Source: an uncultured Psychrobacter sp. (GTDB lineage Bacteria; Pseudomonadota; Gammaproteobacteria; Pseudomonadales; Moraxellaceae). Taken from it: a stretch of 64,000 nucleotides of DNA. The translations under genes and the position numbers were made by a program. Below the pieces are notes generated by a model. It did not search any database and was not told the origin of the DNA. It saw only the letters and a program-made list of their open reading frames with translations. Each line of letters starts with the position of its first letter. Within the stretch, counting starts at the first letter, position 1. This document shows positions 1-9,958 of the stretch, piece by piece. The DNA is taken from positions 62,001 through 126,000 of the forward strand of contig CANLXO010000006.1 in the NCBI GenBank assembly GCA_947495055.1, in the 5' to 3' direction.

Positions 1-23
1 TGCGTGTTAAGACTGCCAAGCGT

Positions 24-896
24 TTGTGCTCACAGCCCACATGTCCATCATGTCAGGCTCCCTTATCACACGATTTTATGCTCAAACTATCCCCTTTTTA
101 TCAGGCTGCTATTAGCGATCGGACTGATACAAATAGTCATATGCTTACTCGTATAAGCGTCAGCCAGACTGGGGCATCAACTTGGTTACTGGCATTGTTT
201 GTGGCGGCGATACTTGTTACAGCTATTGTCGGCTCAGTATTTGGTCACAAGCTTGGCTATCAAAGCGGCTACCATTCAATAAAGGCTGAGACTGACAAAG
301 CTGCTGTCAATGGCAAACAGACCTCTCAAGAGTTAGAAGATCTGCGCGTTACCCAAAAGGTATTAGCTAATCAAGTCGCCACTGCCAAACAAGAGCTTGA
401 AATCAGTCTTGCTAATTTAGATGAGCTGCGCCGTACTCAGCGCGAGCTTAATATTGAAAATGCTCAAGTCACCCAGCTTAACGATTTGTACTCAGATGTC
501 ATTGCAGACAACGGCGGTATGCCACTGCAAGTGCTTGGTGCAAAAATAGAACCGCTACCAGAGAATGCTTTTGAGTATGGTTTTGATATCGGGATGCTCA
601 GTGCTGAGGGCACAGCGAAGTCTGTCTTAGTCTCGCTAACCTTGCTCAATGATGATGATTTTGTAGAGGTGCCATTAGAGCCTACGCGTTATAGTGTCAA
701 AGGCATTGAGCGTATTCGTGGACGCTTTGTGATGCCTGAGCGTTTTAAGCCTTTGCAGGCTAAGCTGACTTTGAAGTCGGGCAATCAAGAAGCCGTCCAG
801 CTCTATGATTGGGATTTAGGGGCTATGGTTGATGATATGCCGCTGTCACTTATGGACTTACAGGAGCTTGATGAAAGTCCTATTGAATCTGAGTAG
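24..896 (+). CDS. Membrane-anchored coiled-coil protein (DUF6776-like), 5' end undecided
   Basis: Function unknown. The protein has one hydrophobic segment (about residues 52-72, rich in Leu/Ala/Val), then a long heptad-like helical stretch (about 85-160) and a C-terminal globular part of about 120 residues. This layout suggests an inner-membrane protein with a periplasmic coiled coil, like the uncharacterised DUF6776 family of gammaproteobacteria; the family name is a recollection of the layout and is tentative. The reading frame is open all the way to the left edge of the window, so the gene may begin outside it. TTG at 24, ATG at 78 and ATG at 141 are possible starts; the Cys-rich stretch after position 24 may or may not be translated. 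It is 53 nt upstream of clpS on the same strand. Confidence 0.6.
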   Translation: MCSQPTCPSCQAPLSHDFMLKLSPFYQAAISDRTDTNSHMLTRISVSQTGASTWLLALFVAAILVTAIVGSVFGHKLGYQSGYHSIKAETDKAAVNGKQTSQELEDLRVTQKVLANQVATAKQELEISLANLDELRRTQRELNIENAQVTQLNDLYSDVIADNGGMPLQVLGAKIEPLPENAFEYGFDIGMLSAEGTAKSVLVSLTLLNDDDFVEVPLEPTRYSVKGIERIRGRFVMPERFKPLQAKLTLKSGNQEAVQLYDWDLGAMVDDMPLSLMDLQELDESPIESE

Positions 897-949
897 TTGT
901 TTACTATACTATTCTCTCCTTCTTTTTACCTTATGTTTGTATTCTAATT

Positions 950-1357
950 ATGATTAAAAAACCCTACACTTACACCGATTCTATCGCGGCTGACTGGCAC
1001 TTTCCAAGTGCACCTGTTCACCGCGCTCAAGATGATGACCTTGAGAATGAGACCTCGCCGCAAGCAGATGTTTTGGTTGCTGAGCCAGAGGTCGCCAAAC
1101 CGCCTATGTATGCGGTCGTCATGTATAATGACAACTACACGCCTATGGAGTTTGTGGTCTATGTGCTGCAATCTGAATTTCGTCATAGTATGGATTCAGC
1201 GGTTGCGATAATGTTGTCCATTCACAATACTAGCAAAGGTATTGCTGGTATTTACCCAAAAGACATCGCAGAGACCAAAGCCAAAAAGGTCAATAGCTTA
1301 GCGCATAGAGAAGGCTATCCTTTATTGACGCAGATAGAGCCGCATCAAGGAGAGTAA
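950..1357 (+). CDS. clpS: ATP-dependent Clp protease adaptor ClpS
   Basis: ClpS binds N-degron substrates and hands them to the ClpA unfoldase of ClpAP. The C-terminal 85 residues are a full ClpS core: the YNDNYTPMEFV strand-turn that forms the N-degron pocket, the helix leading to a conserved MLSIH segment (the pocket His), and the IAETKAKKV helix. The pocket motif is N-D-N here, where E. coli has N-D-D, so the second acidic residue is replaced by Asn. The first 45 residues are a flexible, acidic extension longer than in E. coli. clpA is the next gene on the same strand, but 637 nt away, far more than usual for this pair. Confidence 0.95.
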   Translation: MIKKPYTYTDSIAADWHFPSAPVHRAQDDDLENETSPQADVLVAEPEVAKPPMYAVVMYNDNYTPMEFVVYVLQSEFRHSMDSAVAIMLSIHNTSKGIAGIYPKDIAETKAKKVNSLAHREGYPLLTQIEPHQGE

Positions 1358-1994
1358 CTCGCTTTATTACTTTATTAGCCCTTAGTAACATAAGCTCTTG
1401 GTAACTCACCTAACTTTCAAATAACCTTAAGTTCAGCACGAAGTTCAGCATAATGTTTTTGTCATCTAAAGCTTACGGTACAAATTTAGTCTGTACTATC
1501 TTAGGCAATGCTAGGCAATGATTGTCTCACAATGAGTCTTGGGTTATTCCTCTTGATTAATTTTTGATCACCCCTATATAAAACATCTACCCACTGGTTG
1601 TAGCACTTACCTATAACGAAGTTATCTAGCACGCTCTTATCCTATTTATCCTGCATTGTTATCATAAATCTCAACGAAGTCATCGCTTTAGAAGGCGTCC
1701 TGTCATAATTGCTATAGATACTGATACATTTTAGTACGTATTAGTGGATTGACTATCCGTGTTTATCATGTTGATATGAATATAAGCCGACATGAATAAG
1801 TCTACAAACCCTCGCTACAACAACAGCCACAAAACTGATACTTAGTGCACAGTGGTAATAAGCGATACTGGTTATTAATAGAGTAAGCTAATAGAGTAAA
1901 TGCTCTTGAACAATCTCATTCTCGCCCTAATTTACTAACTAAGTCATTCATTAAGCTATCAATTATAAGATAGGTATAACCTTAGGAAGTCCTT
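1358..1994 (+). other. 637-nt gene-free region between clpS and clpA
   Basis: No convincing ORF, tRNA or structured RNA is visible. The stretch is AT-rich with short repeated words such as TTCAGCA and GGCAATG and no clear U-tailed hairpin after clpS. It probably holds an independent clpA promoter, but no strong -35/-10 pair stands out. The clpA ribosome site is AGGAAG just before position 1995. Confidence 0.5.
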
Positions 1995-4532
1995 ATGTTA
2001 AGTCGTCATTTAGAAGTATCCCTACGTTTGGCAATGACACTTGCGCGGCAAAAATCGCACGAGTATCTCACAGTCGAGCATTTGCTATTAGCCCTACTTG
2101 AGAATACTCATGCTGCTAATACGCTAACCGCTTGTAATGCCAACGTGACCACGCTACGTAGTGAGCTTGAAGCCTATATCAATAAGCATACGCCAACCGT
2201 AGACGTGGATATGGAGCAATCGCCGCAACCGACGCAAAGCTTTGATCGTATTTTGCAGCGCGCGATATTCCATGTGCAGTCAATCGGCGGTGGTCGCTTA
2301 GTTGAAGGTTCCGATATACTAGTGTCTATGTTCTCAGAGCATGATACTTACGCCGTCTACTTACTCAAAAAGCAAGGCATTAGCCGTCTTGAGCTCACGC
2401 AGTATCTATCGCATGGTCAGGATAAAGATGAGCCTGCAGAGCCGCGTGCCTCTATGAGTGGCGAGCGCCGTAGCCCCTCTGAAAAGACTAGTAAAGACCC
2501 ATTAGTTGAGTTTGCAACCAATCTCAACCAGCGTGCAGCTGAGGGCAAGACTGATCCTCTTATCGGCCGCGCCTCAGAGATTGAACGCGCCGCACAAGTG
2601 CTTTGTCGCCGCCGCAAAAACAACCCTTTATTGGTCGGTGAGCCAGGTGTAGGTAAAACCTCTATCGCTGAGGGTCTTGCTTGGTTAATTATCAATGATA
2701 AAGCACCAAAGCCACTCAATGGCTGCGTGATTTATAGTTTAGATATTGGCTCTTTGATTGCAGGTACAAAGTATCGTGGCGATTTTGAAAAACGTATGAA
2801 GTCACTTCTTGATGCGCTAAAGAAAAAGCCAAATGCTATCTTGTTTATCGATGAGGTGCATATGATCATCGGAGCAGGTTCGTCGATGAGTAGCAATATG
2901 GACGTGTCTAACCTTATTAAGCCTGCACTGGCTAACGGTGAGCTGCGCTGTATCGGTTCTACGACCTTTACTGAATACCGCCAAGTGTTCGAGAAAGATC
3001 ATGCACTGTCACGTCGTTTTCAAAAAATTGACGTTAAAGAGCCAAGCGTAAACGACACCATTGATATTCTACGTGGTTTAAAACCGCGCTATGAAGAGTT
3101 TCATAATGTTGAATACACCGATGAGGCTTTAGTGACTGCTGTTGAATTATCCTCTAAGCATATACATGAGCGTTTTTTGCCAGACAAGGCGATTGACGTT
3201 ATCGATGAGGCAGGCGCGTACAAGCGTTTAGGCGTCATCCCTGATGCTGAGGATATCAAAGCTGAAGAGAGCTTTATCGCTGATTTAGAAAAGGATTTTG
3301 ATGATCCCATTAGCGAGATCGATCTAGATATCGATAATGAGATGAAAGATGAGGCAGATGCGGCAATAGCAGATGCTAAGTCCATTACTCTTGATGATTT
3401 ACAGTCGGCGACGAGCAAAAAGCCTCCGATGAAAATCGATGTCTCTGATATCGAAGCTATCGTAGCTAAGCTTGCCCGTATTCCGCCAAAATCTGTATCG
3501 AGCGATGATAAGAGCATCCTTGAGCATCTAGATCGCGATCTCAAGCGTCTTGTGTTTGGTCAAGATGAAGCGATTGCCACGCTTGCTGATGCAATCAAAC
3601 TGTCACGTGCAGGTCTAAAAGCTCCAGACAAACCCATAGGTTCGTTCATGTTTGCAGGTCCTACAGGTGTCGGTAAGACCGAAGTGTCACGCCAGCTTGC
3701 TAATTTGTTAGGGGTTGAGCTGGTGCGCTTTGATATGAGTGAGTATATGGAAGCGCACACCGCTTCACGCTTAATCGGTGCGCCTCCAGGGTATGTCGGA
3801 TTTGATCAAGGTGGCCTGCTCACTGAAAAGATCAATCAGCATCCGCATTGCGTATTATTGCTTGATGAGATCGAAAAAGCGCATCCTGATGTCTTTAACT
3901 TGCTCTTACAAGTCATGGATCACGGTACCTTGACAGATAATAATGGCCGCGTTGCTATCTTTAAACAAGTTATCGTTATTATGACGACTAACGTTGGCGC
4001 TGATAGTATTAGTCGCTCGTCTATGGGCTTTACGCAGCAAGATCATAGCCGCGATAACAACGAAGCTCTAAAGCGTGTCTTTACGCCAGAGTTCCGTAAC
4101 CGTTTGGACGCTATTATCCAGTTCAATGCGCTTGATACCTCAGTCGTCGTCTCAGTCGTTGATAAGTTCTTGGTTGAATTACAAGCGCAGCTTGATGACA
4201 AGCAAGTGACCTTAGAGATTGATGACGAGGTTCGCGATTACTTAGCGCAAAAAGGCTACGATCGTCTCATGGGCGCACGTCCTATGCAGCGCTTGATCCA
4301 AGATGAGATCAAAAAGCCACTAGCGAGCATGATTTTGTTCGGTGACTTGGTCAACGGTGGAGTGGTTCAATTAAGCTTAGAGCCTGAAGATATCGATTCG
4401 ACAGATGACGATAGTATCAAGCTTGACAAGGATGCTACTCATTCAGATAAAGGTTCATCTGACAGTCGTATTATACTAACGGTTGTTGAGACCCATGAGC
4501 CGCGTTCAGATTCTGAATCTGTAGCCAGCTAA
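1995..4532 (+). CDS. clpA: ATP-dependent Clp protease ATP-binding subunit ClpA
   Basis: ClpA is the hexameric AAA+ unfoldase that feeds proteins into ClpP. In order there is a Clp_N double repeat (about 1-145), a first AAA+ domain with Walker A GEPGVGKT and the DEVHMI Walker B, a second AAA+ domain with GPTGVGKT and [13 protein letters not shown], and the small D2 domain. The ClpP-binding loop reads M-G-F instead of the common I-G-L/F. The protein is 845 residues against about 758 in E. coli. The excess is an acidic Asp/Glu-rich insertion between D1 and D2 (about 413-478) and an acidic Ser/Asp-rich tail of about 50 residues. A perfect terminator follows. Confidence 0.97.
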   Translation: MLSRHLEVSLRLAMTLARQKSHEYLTVEHLLLALLENTHAANTLTACNANVTTLRSELEAYINKHTPTVDVDMEQSPQPTQSFDRILQRAIFHVQSIGGGRLVEGSDILVSMFSEHDTYAVYLLKKQGISRLELTQYLSHGQDKDEPAEPRASMSGERRSPSEKTSKDPLVEFATNLNQRAAEGKTDPLIGRASEIERAAQVLCRRRKNNPLLVGEPGVGKTSIAEGLAWLIINDKAPKPLNGCVIYSLDIGSLIAGTKYRGDFEKRMKSLLDALKKKPNAILFIDEVHMIIGAGSSMSSNMDVSNLIKPALANGELRCIGSTTFTEYRQVFEKDHALSRRFQKIDVKEPSVNDTIDILRGLKPRYEEFHNVEYTDEALVTAVELSSKHIHERFLPDKAIDVIDEAGAYKRLGVIPDAEDIKAEESFIADLEKDFDDPISEIDLDIDNEMKDEADAAIADAKSITLDDLQSATSKKPPMKIDVSDIEAIVAKLARIPPKSVSSDDKSILEHLDRDLKRLVFGQDEAIATLADAIKLSRAGLKAPDKPIGSFMFAGPTGVGKTEVSRQLANLLGVELVRFDMSEYMEAHTASRLIGAPPGYVGFDQGGLLTEKINQHPHCVLLLDEIEKAHPDVFNLLLQVMDHGTLTDNNGRVAIFKQVIVIMTTNVGADSISRSSMGFTQQDHSRDNNEALKRVFTPEFRNRLDAIIQFNALDTSVVVSVVDKFLVELQAQLDDKQVTLEIDDEVRDYLAQKGYDRLMGARPMQRLIQDEIKKPLASMILFGDLVNGGVVQLSLEPEDIDSTDDDSIKLDKDATHSDKGSSDSRIILTVVETHEPRSDSESVAS

Positions 4533-4551
4533 TTGATGGTGTGTTAAGACA

Positions 4552-4587
4552 AACGGCTACCGCTTAGACTAGGGTAGCCGTTTTTTT
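4552..4587 (+). terminator. Rho-independent terminator after clpA
   Basis: Perfect 10-bp stem AACGGCTACC / GGTAGCCGTT with an 11-nt loop, followed by a run of T to 4587. It lies about 20 nt past the clpA stop. Confidence 0.9.
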
Positions 4588-4674
4588 GGTTAAATTTTAT
4601 AACGAAATACTTTAAATGTTTTTGCTATCATTCTTTAAACGAGCAAAATTTAGACAATAATAGGATAAATAATA

Positions 4675-5439
4675 ATGAACTTATTTGATGAGCCTTTAGA
4701 TAGTCCTTCTAGCAAAAGCCTTTCGAGTAAAAGTGCCGCCGAAAAAAAAGAGATTTTAGATAAGGTGCGCCTGCCTGAGGACTGGAAAGTGGCGTTAGAG
4801 GATGAGCTGACCTCTGACAACATGGATGAGCTTCGGGAGTTTTTAAAGCAAGCTTATCAATCAGGTGATAGCATTTATCCGCCAGCACCTTTAATGTTCA
4901 ACGCTTTTAATCTTACGCCGTTATCCAAAGTCAAAGTGGTAATTTTAGGTCAAGACCCTTACCACCGCCCAGGACAAGCAATGGGGCTATCATTTTCTGT
5001 ACCCAAAACGATTCCAAAACCGCCCTCACTAAATAATGTTCTAAAAGAGATGGCAGATGATATCGGTTTGAGCCCTTCAAAACATGGCGATCTAACCTAC
5101 TGGGCGCAGCAGGGCGTGCTGCTCCTCAATAGCTCATTGACAGTTAGAGAAGGCGAGCCTAATAGTCACCAAAATGAAGGTTGGGAGCCATTTACTGATG
5201 CGGTGATTGATGCGGTCAACGAGCATACCGAGCATACGGTTTTTATTCTGTGGGGCAGCAAAGCTCAGAAAAAAGGTAAGTACATTAATACAGACAAGCA
5301 TCTGATTTTGACTGCGGTGCATCCCTCACCATTGGCGGCTAACCGTGGTGGATTCTTTGGCTCAAAGCCATTTTCTAAAACCAATGAGTATCTAGTGCAA
5401 CATGGACAGACCCCTATTGATTGGCAATTGCCGCAATAA
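4675..5439 (+). CDS. ung: Uracil-DNA glycosylase, family 1
   Basis: Removes uracil from DNA as the first step of base excision repair. The family 1 signature is complete: the catalytic water-activating loop GQDPYH, the VLLLNSSLTV strand with the uracil-binding Asn, the PNSHQ segment, and the DNA-intercalation loop HPSPLAA that carries the catalytic His (E. coli has HPSPLS at this loop). The length of 254 residues includes an N-terminal Ser/Lys-rich extension of about 25 residues. The ATG follows an AGGATAAATAAT spacer. The stop codon overlaps the start of tadA (TAATG), which implies translational coupling. Confidence 0.96.
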   Translation: MNLFDEPLDSPSSKSLSSKSAAEKKEILDKVRLPEDWKVALEDELTSDNMDELREFLKQAYQSGDSIYPPAPLMFNAFNLTPLSKVKVVILGQDPYHRPGQAMGLSFSVPKTIPKPPSLNNVLKEMADDIGLSPSKHGDLTYWAQQGVLLLNSSLTVREGEPNSHQNEGWEPFTDAVIDAVNEHTEHTVFILWGSKAQKKGKYINTDKHLILTAVHPSPLAANRGGFFGSKPFSKTNEYLVQHGQTPIDWQLPQ

Positions 5440-5990
5440 TGGTCAGTACTAACTATAGTTTGCAACCACTGAGAGCAGTTGTACAGAATATATCTGGGCA
5501 CAAATTTTGGCATCTCAATGATGTCAGATGGATGACACAGGCGCTTGAGCTGGCCAAGATTGGTGCAAGCAAAGGTGAGGTGCCAGTAGGGGCAATACTG
5601 GTACACGATAATCAGAGTATCGGACGAGGGTTCAACGAGCCTATTGGACGCTGCGATGTCACTGCTCACGCTGAGATAGTCGCGTTGAGGAGTGCTTGCT
5701 TACATCTACAAAACTATCGCCTGCCGCCTCATACAACGCTTTATGTCACTCTTGAGCCTTGCACCATGTGTATTGGCGCGCTTATTCACGCGCGTGTGGA
5801 TAGACTCATCTACGCCGCAAGTGAACCGCGTGCTGGCATGGTGGGCAGTCAAATGAATTTATCTGAGCAGCCTTTTTATAACCATCATATTCAAACGTTA
5901 AGCGGCTTACATGAAACGCAAAGTAGCGAGTTACTCAAGCGCTTTTTTCGCGCTCGCAGGCAAGCATCAAAAGAGCTAAAAAGGTGTTAA
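5439..5990 (+). CDS. tadA: tRNA-specific adenosine deaminase TadA
   Basis: Deaminates the wobble adenosine 34 of tRNA-Arg(ACG) to inosine. The cytidine/deoxycytidylate deaminase fold has both zinc motifs: TAHAEIVAL with the catalytic Glu, and PCTMCIGAL with the two Cys ligands. The chosen ATG overlaps the ung stop as TAATG. This gives an N-terminal extension of about 30 residues before the MTQALELAK segment where most TadA proteins begin; ATG at 5532 is the alternative. Cotranscription with ung is likely because no terminator separates them. Confidence 0.93.
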   Translation: MVSTNYSLQPLRAVVQNISGHKFWHLNDVRWMTQALELAKIGASKGEVPVGAILVHDNQSIGRGFNEPIGRCDVTAHAEIVALRSACLHLQNYRLPPHTTLYVTLEPCTMCIGALIHARVDRLIYAASEPRAGMVGSQMNLSEQPFYNHHIQTLSGLHETQSSELLKRFFRARRQASKELKRC

Positions 5991-6038
5991 CTGAGTAACA
6001 AGATAATAATGCTTGTGCTAGTGATTGCTACAGATTTT

Positions 6039-6047
6039 TGCTATAAT
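6039..6047 (+). promoter_or_regulatory. Extended -10 promoter upstream of cmk
   Basis: The sequence TGCTATAAT is a perfect extended -10 element (TGnTATAAT) 53 nt before the cmk ATG. No good -35 is present at 17 nt, as is common for extended -10 promoters. Confidence 0.6.
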
Positions 6048-6100
6048 ATTGCCCTATTTGAAAGTCCCTTATCTAAAAGTTCTTTTACTAAGTGAGCACT

Positions 6101-6847
6101 ATGACTGACGCTAAGTCCGTGACAAATGACAGTATACAGATACCGCATCGTTATCCTGTTATCTGTATTGATGGACCAAGCGGCGCGGGTAAGGGTACAG
6201 CGGCGTGGCGTTTAGCAAAGGACTTAGACTATCAATTGTTAGACTCTGGTGCTTTGTACCGCATTGTCGGTCTAAAGGCCTTTGAAGCAGGATTGATTCA
6301 TCCAGATGGCAGCCAAATTATAGATGAGGCGGCGCTACTAGCATTGACGCAAAACTTGCACATTGCATTTGAGCTTAATCATGAATCTGTCTGCATCGAT
6401 ATCGTCGTTAATGGCAATATAGTCGGGCAAAAAGTTCGCAATGAAACGGTAGGCGGCTACGCTTCGCAAGTGGCAGTATTTACCTCAGTGCGCAAGGCGT
6501 TACTAGCATTGCAGCAAGATATGGCAACGCGCTCAGGACTAGTAGCCGACGGACGCGATATGGGTACGGTGGTATTTCCTAATGCGGACGCCAAGATATT
6601 TTTGAGTGCTAGTGCTGAATCTCGCGCTAAGCGCCGCGTTGCTCAATTGAATGCCTCTGGGCAACCTGCAGATTTTGAGGCTATTTTAGCAACGATCAAA
6701 GCACGTGATGAGCGTGATGAGAACCGTGAGGCATCACCATCAAAGCCTGCTACAGATGCATTGTATATTGATAGTTCTAACCTAAATGCTGATGAGGTTT
6801 ATCAGCAAATAAAAGCGCATTGTCAGACGCAAGGTATTTGTTTTTAA
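6101..6847 (+). CDS. cmk: Cytidylate kinase
   Basis: Phosphorylates CMP and dCMP to the diphosphates in pyrimidine salvage and nucleotide recycling. The P-loop is IDGPSGAGKGT near residue 25; the LLDSGALYR segment, the VADGRDMGTVVFP motif and the DERDENR lid region are all typical of the bacterial CMP kinase family. The ATG at 6101 is preferred over an in-frame GTG three codons upstream. The gene is followed by a terminator hairpin and then rpsA, the standard gammaproteobacterial order. Confidence 0.96.
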   Translation: MTDAKSVTNDSIQIPHRYPVICIDGPSGAGKGTAAWRLAKDLDYQLLDSGALYRIVGLKAFEAGLIHPDGSQIIDEAALLALTQNLHIAFELNHESVCIDIVVNGNIVGQKVRNETVGGYASQVAVFTSVRKALLALQQDMATRSGLVADGRDMGTVVFPNADAKIFLSASAESRAKRRVAQLNASGQPADFEAILATIKARDERDENREASPSKPATDALYIDSSNLNADEVYQQIKAHCQTQGICF

Positions 6848-6972
6848 TAAATTTGTTTATAATAAAAAATATCTACTTGCGCGCTTTTAGTATAAAATTG
6901 TAGAAAGCGATTCTGATTATTTTGAGTAGCTGACTATTTTAGATACAAGTAATTTAGACATAAGTGACGAGT

Positions 6973-7023
6973 CAATGATTGCTAGTGATTTTATTTAAGC
7001 TTATTAGCAATCATTGTTTTTTT
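6973..7023 (+). terminator. Rho-independent terminator between cmk and rpsA
   Basis: A 12-bp perfect inverted repeat, CAATGATTGCTA (6973-6984) and TAGCAATCATTG (7005-7016), followed by seven T. It suggests cmk and rpsA are separate units or that readthrough is limited. Confidence 0.85.
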
Positions 7024-7124
7024 ATATGAGTGTACAAGATATAAAACCAGTATCTCGTTTTGTATATTCATAAATTTGATCCGTACTGTGCTGGACAGGA
7101 TACGGCTATACAAAGGTAGACATA

Positions 7125-8813
7125 ATGGAATCATTTGCTGAACTATTTGAAGCGAGCATCGAAGAGACGGGTCTGGATATCGAGCGTGGCTCGGTTATCA
7201 CAGGTGCTGTTGTTGCCATCGATAACGACTGGATCACTGTTGATACGGGTCTAAAATCTGAGGGTATCGTCGCTCGTGAAGAGTTTTTAAGCGAAGAAGG
7301 CGAACTTGAAGTTGAAGTTGGCGACAATGTTGATGTTGTGGTTGAAGCTGTTGACAACGGTATGGGTCAAACCTTACTGTCACGTGAAAAAGCTAAGCGT
7401 GTTGAAACTTGGAATTTCCTTGAAAAAATCTCTGACAATGATGAGATTGTAAAAGGTATTATCTCAAGCAAAGTTAAAGGCGGTTTTACTGTAGATATCG
7501 GCTCAGTACGCGCGTTCTTGCCAGGCTCATTAGTAGATGTCCGTCCTATTCGTGATACGACGCATCTTGAAGGTAAAGAGCTGGAATTTAAAGTTATCAA
7601 ACTTGATCAAAAACGTAACAACGTTGTGGTTAGCCGCCGTGCAGTTATGGAAGCTGAAAATTCAGCTGAGCGCGAAGAGCTACTCAACAAGTTAGAAGAA
7701 GGTATTGAGATCGAAGGTATCGTTAAGAACCTGACTGATTACGGTGCGTTCGTTGATCTTGGTGGTATTGATGGTCTCTTGCACATCACTGACATGGCAT
7801 GGCGCCGTATCAAGCACCCATCAGAAGTCGTTGAAGTGGGTCAAGACCTAAAGGTTAAAGTATTGAAGTTTGACCGTGAGCGCAATCGCGTAAGCCTAGG
7901 TCTCAAACAATTAGGTACTGATCCTTGGGATAACGTTGGTGGCACTTACCCAGTGGGTAGTGTAGTCAAAGCTCGCGTAACCAACTTGACAGATTACGGT
8001 TGTTTTGCTGAGATCTCTGAGGGCATCGAAGGCCTAGTACACGTATCAGAGATGGATCATACCAACAAAAACATCCACCCATCAAAAGTGGTACAAGTGG
8101 GTGACGAAGTTAACGTCATGATTCTCGATATCGACGAAGAGCGTCGCCGCATTAGCCTAGGTATCAAGCAGACACTAGCTAATCCATGGGATGAGTTCGA
8201 TAAGAAGCATGAGCGCGGTGATAAAATCACGGGTACGATCAAGTCAATCACTGACTTTGGTATCTTTATCGGTCTAGACGGCGGTATCGATGGTCTGGTT
8301 CACTTATCAGACATCTCTTGGAACGAGACTGGCGAAGACGCTATCCGTAACTACAATAAAGGCGACACCGTAGAAGCGATGGTATTGTCTGTAGATTCAG
8401 AAGCCAATCGTATTAGCCTTGGCGTGAAGCAGTTAAGCTCTGATCCATTCAACGAGTACCTGGTCAACAATGATCGCGGCGCTATCGTTAATGGTAAAGT
8501 AAAAGACGTTGATGCTAAAGGCGCAACGATTGAGCTTGCTGATGAAGTGGAAGCTTACCTACGTGCCTCAGAAATTCAGCGTGACCGCGTTGAAGATGCA
8601 ACTAAGCACTTAAGCGTTGGTGATGATGTTGAAGCTAAAATCATCAGTGTTGATCGTAAGACTCGTAACATCAGCTTGTCAATCAAAGCAAAAGATGAAG
8701 CTGAAGAGCGTCAAGCGATCAAAGATCTTGGTAGTACAGGTACCACAGCAGCTTCAGGAACTGATGCGCAGCCAAAAACCATTGGTGATTTGATCAAAGA
8801 GCAAATGCAGTAA
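7125..8813 (+). CDS. rpsA: 30S ribosomal protein S1
   Basis: S1 binds mRNA leaders and helps load them on the 30S subunit. Six S1 (OB-fold) repeats are visible, with recurrent signatures such as [21 protein letters not shown] and [10 protein letters not shown], each ending in an IDGLVH/IEGLVH-like turn. The length of 562 residues matches the six-domain proteobacterial S1. ihfB follows on the same strand, as in E. coli. A very compact terminator sits just after the stop. Confidence 0.98.
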   Translation: MESFAELFEASIEETGLDIERGSVITGAVVAIDNDWITVDTGLKSEGIVAREEFLSEEGELEVEVGDNVDVVVEAVDNGMGQTLLSREKAKRVETWNFLEKISDNDEIVKGIISSKVKGGFTVDIGSVRAFLPGSLVDVRPIRDTTHLEGKELEFKVIKLDQKRNNVVVSRRAVMEAENSAEREELLNKLEEGIEIEGIVKNLTDYGAFVDLGGIDGLLHITDMAWRRIKHPSEVVEVGQDLKVKVLKFDRERNRVSLGLKQLGTDPWDNVGGTYPVGSVVKARVTNLTDYGCFAEISEGIEGLVHVSEMDHTNKNIHPSKVVQVGDEVNVMILDIDEERRRISLGIKQTLANPWDEFDKKHERGDKITGTIKSITDFGIFIGLDGGIDGLVHLSDISWNETGEDAIRNYNKGDTVEAMVLSVDSEANRISLGVKQLSSDPFNEYLVNNDRGAIVNGKVKDVDAKGATIELADEVEAYLRASEIQRDRVEDATKHLSVGDDVEAKIISVDRKTRNISLSIKAKDEAEERQAIKDLGSTGTTAASGTDAQPKTIGDLIKEQMQ

Positions 8814-8833
8814 ATATCACTAATTTATATAAC

Positions 8834-8861
8834 AAAAAAAGCGACTTCGGTCGCTTTTTTT
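8834..8861 (+). terminator. Rho-independent terminator after rpsA
   Basis: Seven A, stem GCGAC / GTCGC closed by a TTCG tetraloop, then seven T. It could work in both directions. Confidence 0.92.
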
Positions 8862-9048
8862 GCGATTAAGTTTCTGCTTAAAAACAAACTCTTATTTCTA
8901 TTTGCGCCGATTTCCGTTATCATCTAAGTTATTGGGTAACGAAATGTAAACTAGTAAGAATCATGCTCAGAGTATGATTGATTTACCAATGATATTTTAT
9001 AGGTATATAAGATAACCATTGTCATTCATTTATAAGGCAAGCGTCATA

Positions 9049-9351
9049 ATGCAACAAGCAATTAATAAATCCGAATTTATCAGCAATCTAAGCGCGGATT
9101 GCGACACTATTGATGATACCGTCGTTGACGAAGCAGTCAGAGAAATCTTAGACCTCATGGTAGACACCCTAGCCAATGATGGGCGAGTAGAGGTACGCGG
9201 GTTTGGCAGCTTTTGTCTCCATCATCGCCGTGCGCGCACAGGACGTAATCCTAAGACTGGAGAGAGTGTGCCAGTACCGGCAAAAGCCATTCCGCATTTT
9301 AAACCGGGTAAGGCGCTACGCGAAGCGGTAAACGATACCGTAGCGAACTAA
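9049..9351 (+). CDS. ihfB: Integration host factor subunit beta
   Basis: With IhfA this subunit forms the IHF heterodimer that binds and sharply bends DNA. The 100-residue product has the HU/IHF fold with the DNA-binding arm signature GFGSFCLHHRRARTGRNPKTG and the conserved VPAKAIPHFKPGKALRE C-terminus, closer to IhfB than to HU. The ATG at 9049 gives MQQAINKSEF, the usual IhfB N-terminus; the in-frame TTG at 9019 is unlikely. Its place after rpsA supports ihfB. Confidence 0.93.
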   Translation: MQQAINKSEFISNLSADCDTIDDTVVDEAVREILDLMVDTLANDGRVEVRGFGSFCLHHRRARTGRNPKTGESVPVPAKAIPHFKPGKALREAVNDTVAN

Positions 9352-9518
9352 AGCGTATTTATTTACACAATCTTAGTAGCTGGTTGTCACGATAGCAGAT
9401 GAACACGATAACTGATAAATAGATTCGATAACATTTACAAATTTTTGACGTCAAGTTTTTGATGTCTATGGTTTACTGTCCTCTAACTATTTTGTATTCG
9501 TAAATTAAGGTATATCTG

Positions 9519-9920
9519 ATGCGCTTTATACTGTTTGTACTCCTGTTTTTTAGCTTTGCTTATGCTTTGGGCTTAGTGCTTGTCAACAACACTGACATCG
9601 AAGTTAATCTCTTGTTCTCGCAAGCACCTGCAATGAATCTAGGGCTATTACTGATTATCTGCCTGACCCTTGGCGTGGTGATAGGCTTGCTCCTAGCCTT
9701 GCTAATATTTAGAGTATTTCAGAACAAATGGGAAATCTCCCGTCTGCAAAAAGAGAATAAAAAACTGCAAGAGCAGCTGACTCAGGCCAACGTAGTGATT
9801 GATCGTCAGGCGAATGCTCCAACAATCGACGAAGCCGTTTATGGTACGACAGCAAACACTAGCGTTAATACAAGCCAAGTCAAAGACACAACTATGCTGA
9901 GTAAGCAAAGACGTGACTAA
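9519..9920 (+). CDS. lapA: LapA-type membrane protein (DUF1049)
   Basis: LapA is a small inner-membrane protein linked to lipopolysaccharide assembly control. The product has two membrane segments (about residues 3-21 and 42-68) separated by a short loop with an [11 protein letters not shown] stretch, then a basic, coiled-coil cytoplasmic segment ([17 protein letters not shown]), which is the LapA layout. The last 35 residues are a Thr/Asn-rich tail not typical of E. coli LapA. It lies between ihfB and pyrF as in enteric bacteria, but the TPR partner lapB that usually sits between lapA and pyrF is missing. Confidence 0.85.
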   Translation: MRFILFVLLFFSFAYALGLVLVNNTDIEVNLLFSQAPAMNLGLLLIICLTLGVVIGLLLALLIFRVFQNKWEISRLQKENKKLQEQLTQANVVIDRQANAPTIDEAVYGTTANTSVNTSQVKDTTMLSKQRRD

Positions 9921-9958
9921 ATAGACTTAAAGCAGTGATTAAACCAAATGGTCCAATT

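Noticed and set aside
1612..1625. Sequence resembling one loxP arm (TATAACGAAGTTAT).
   Set aside because: It has an extra base against the arm and there is no second inverted arm at an 8-nt spacing; a chance match.
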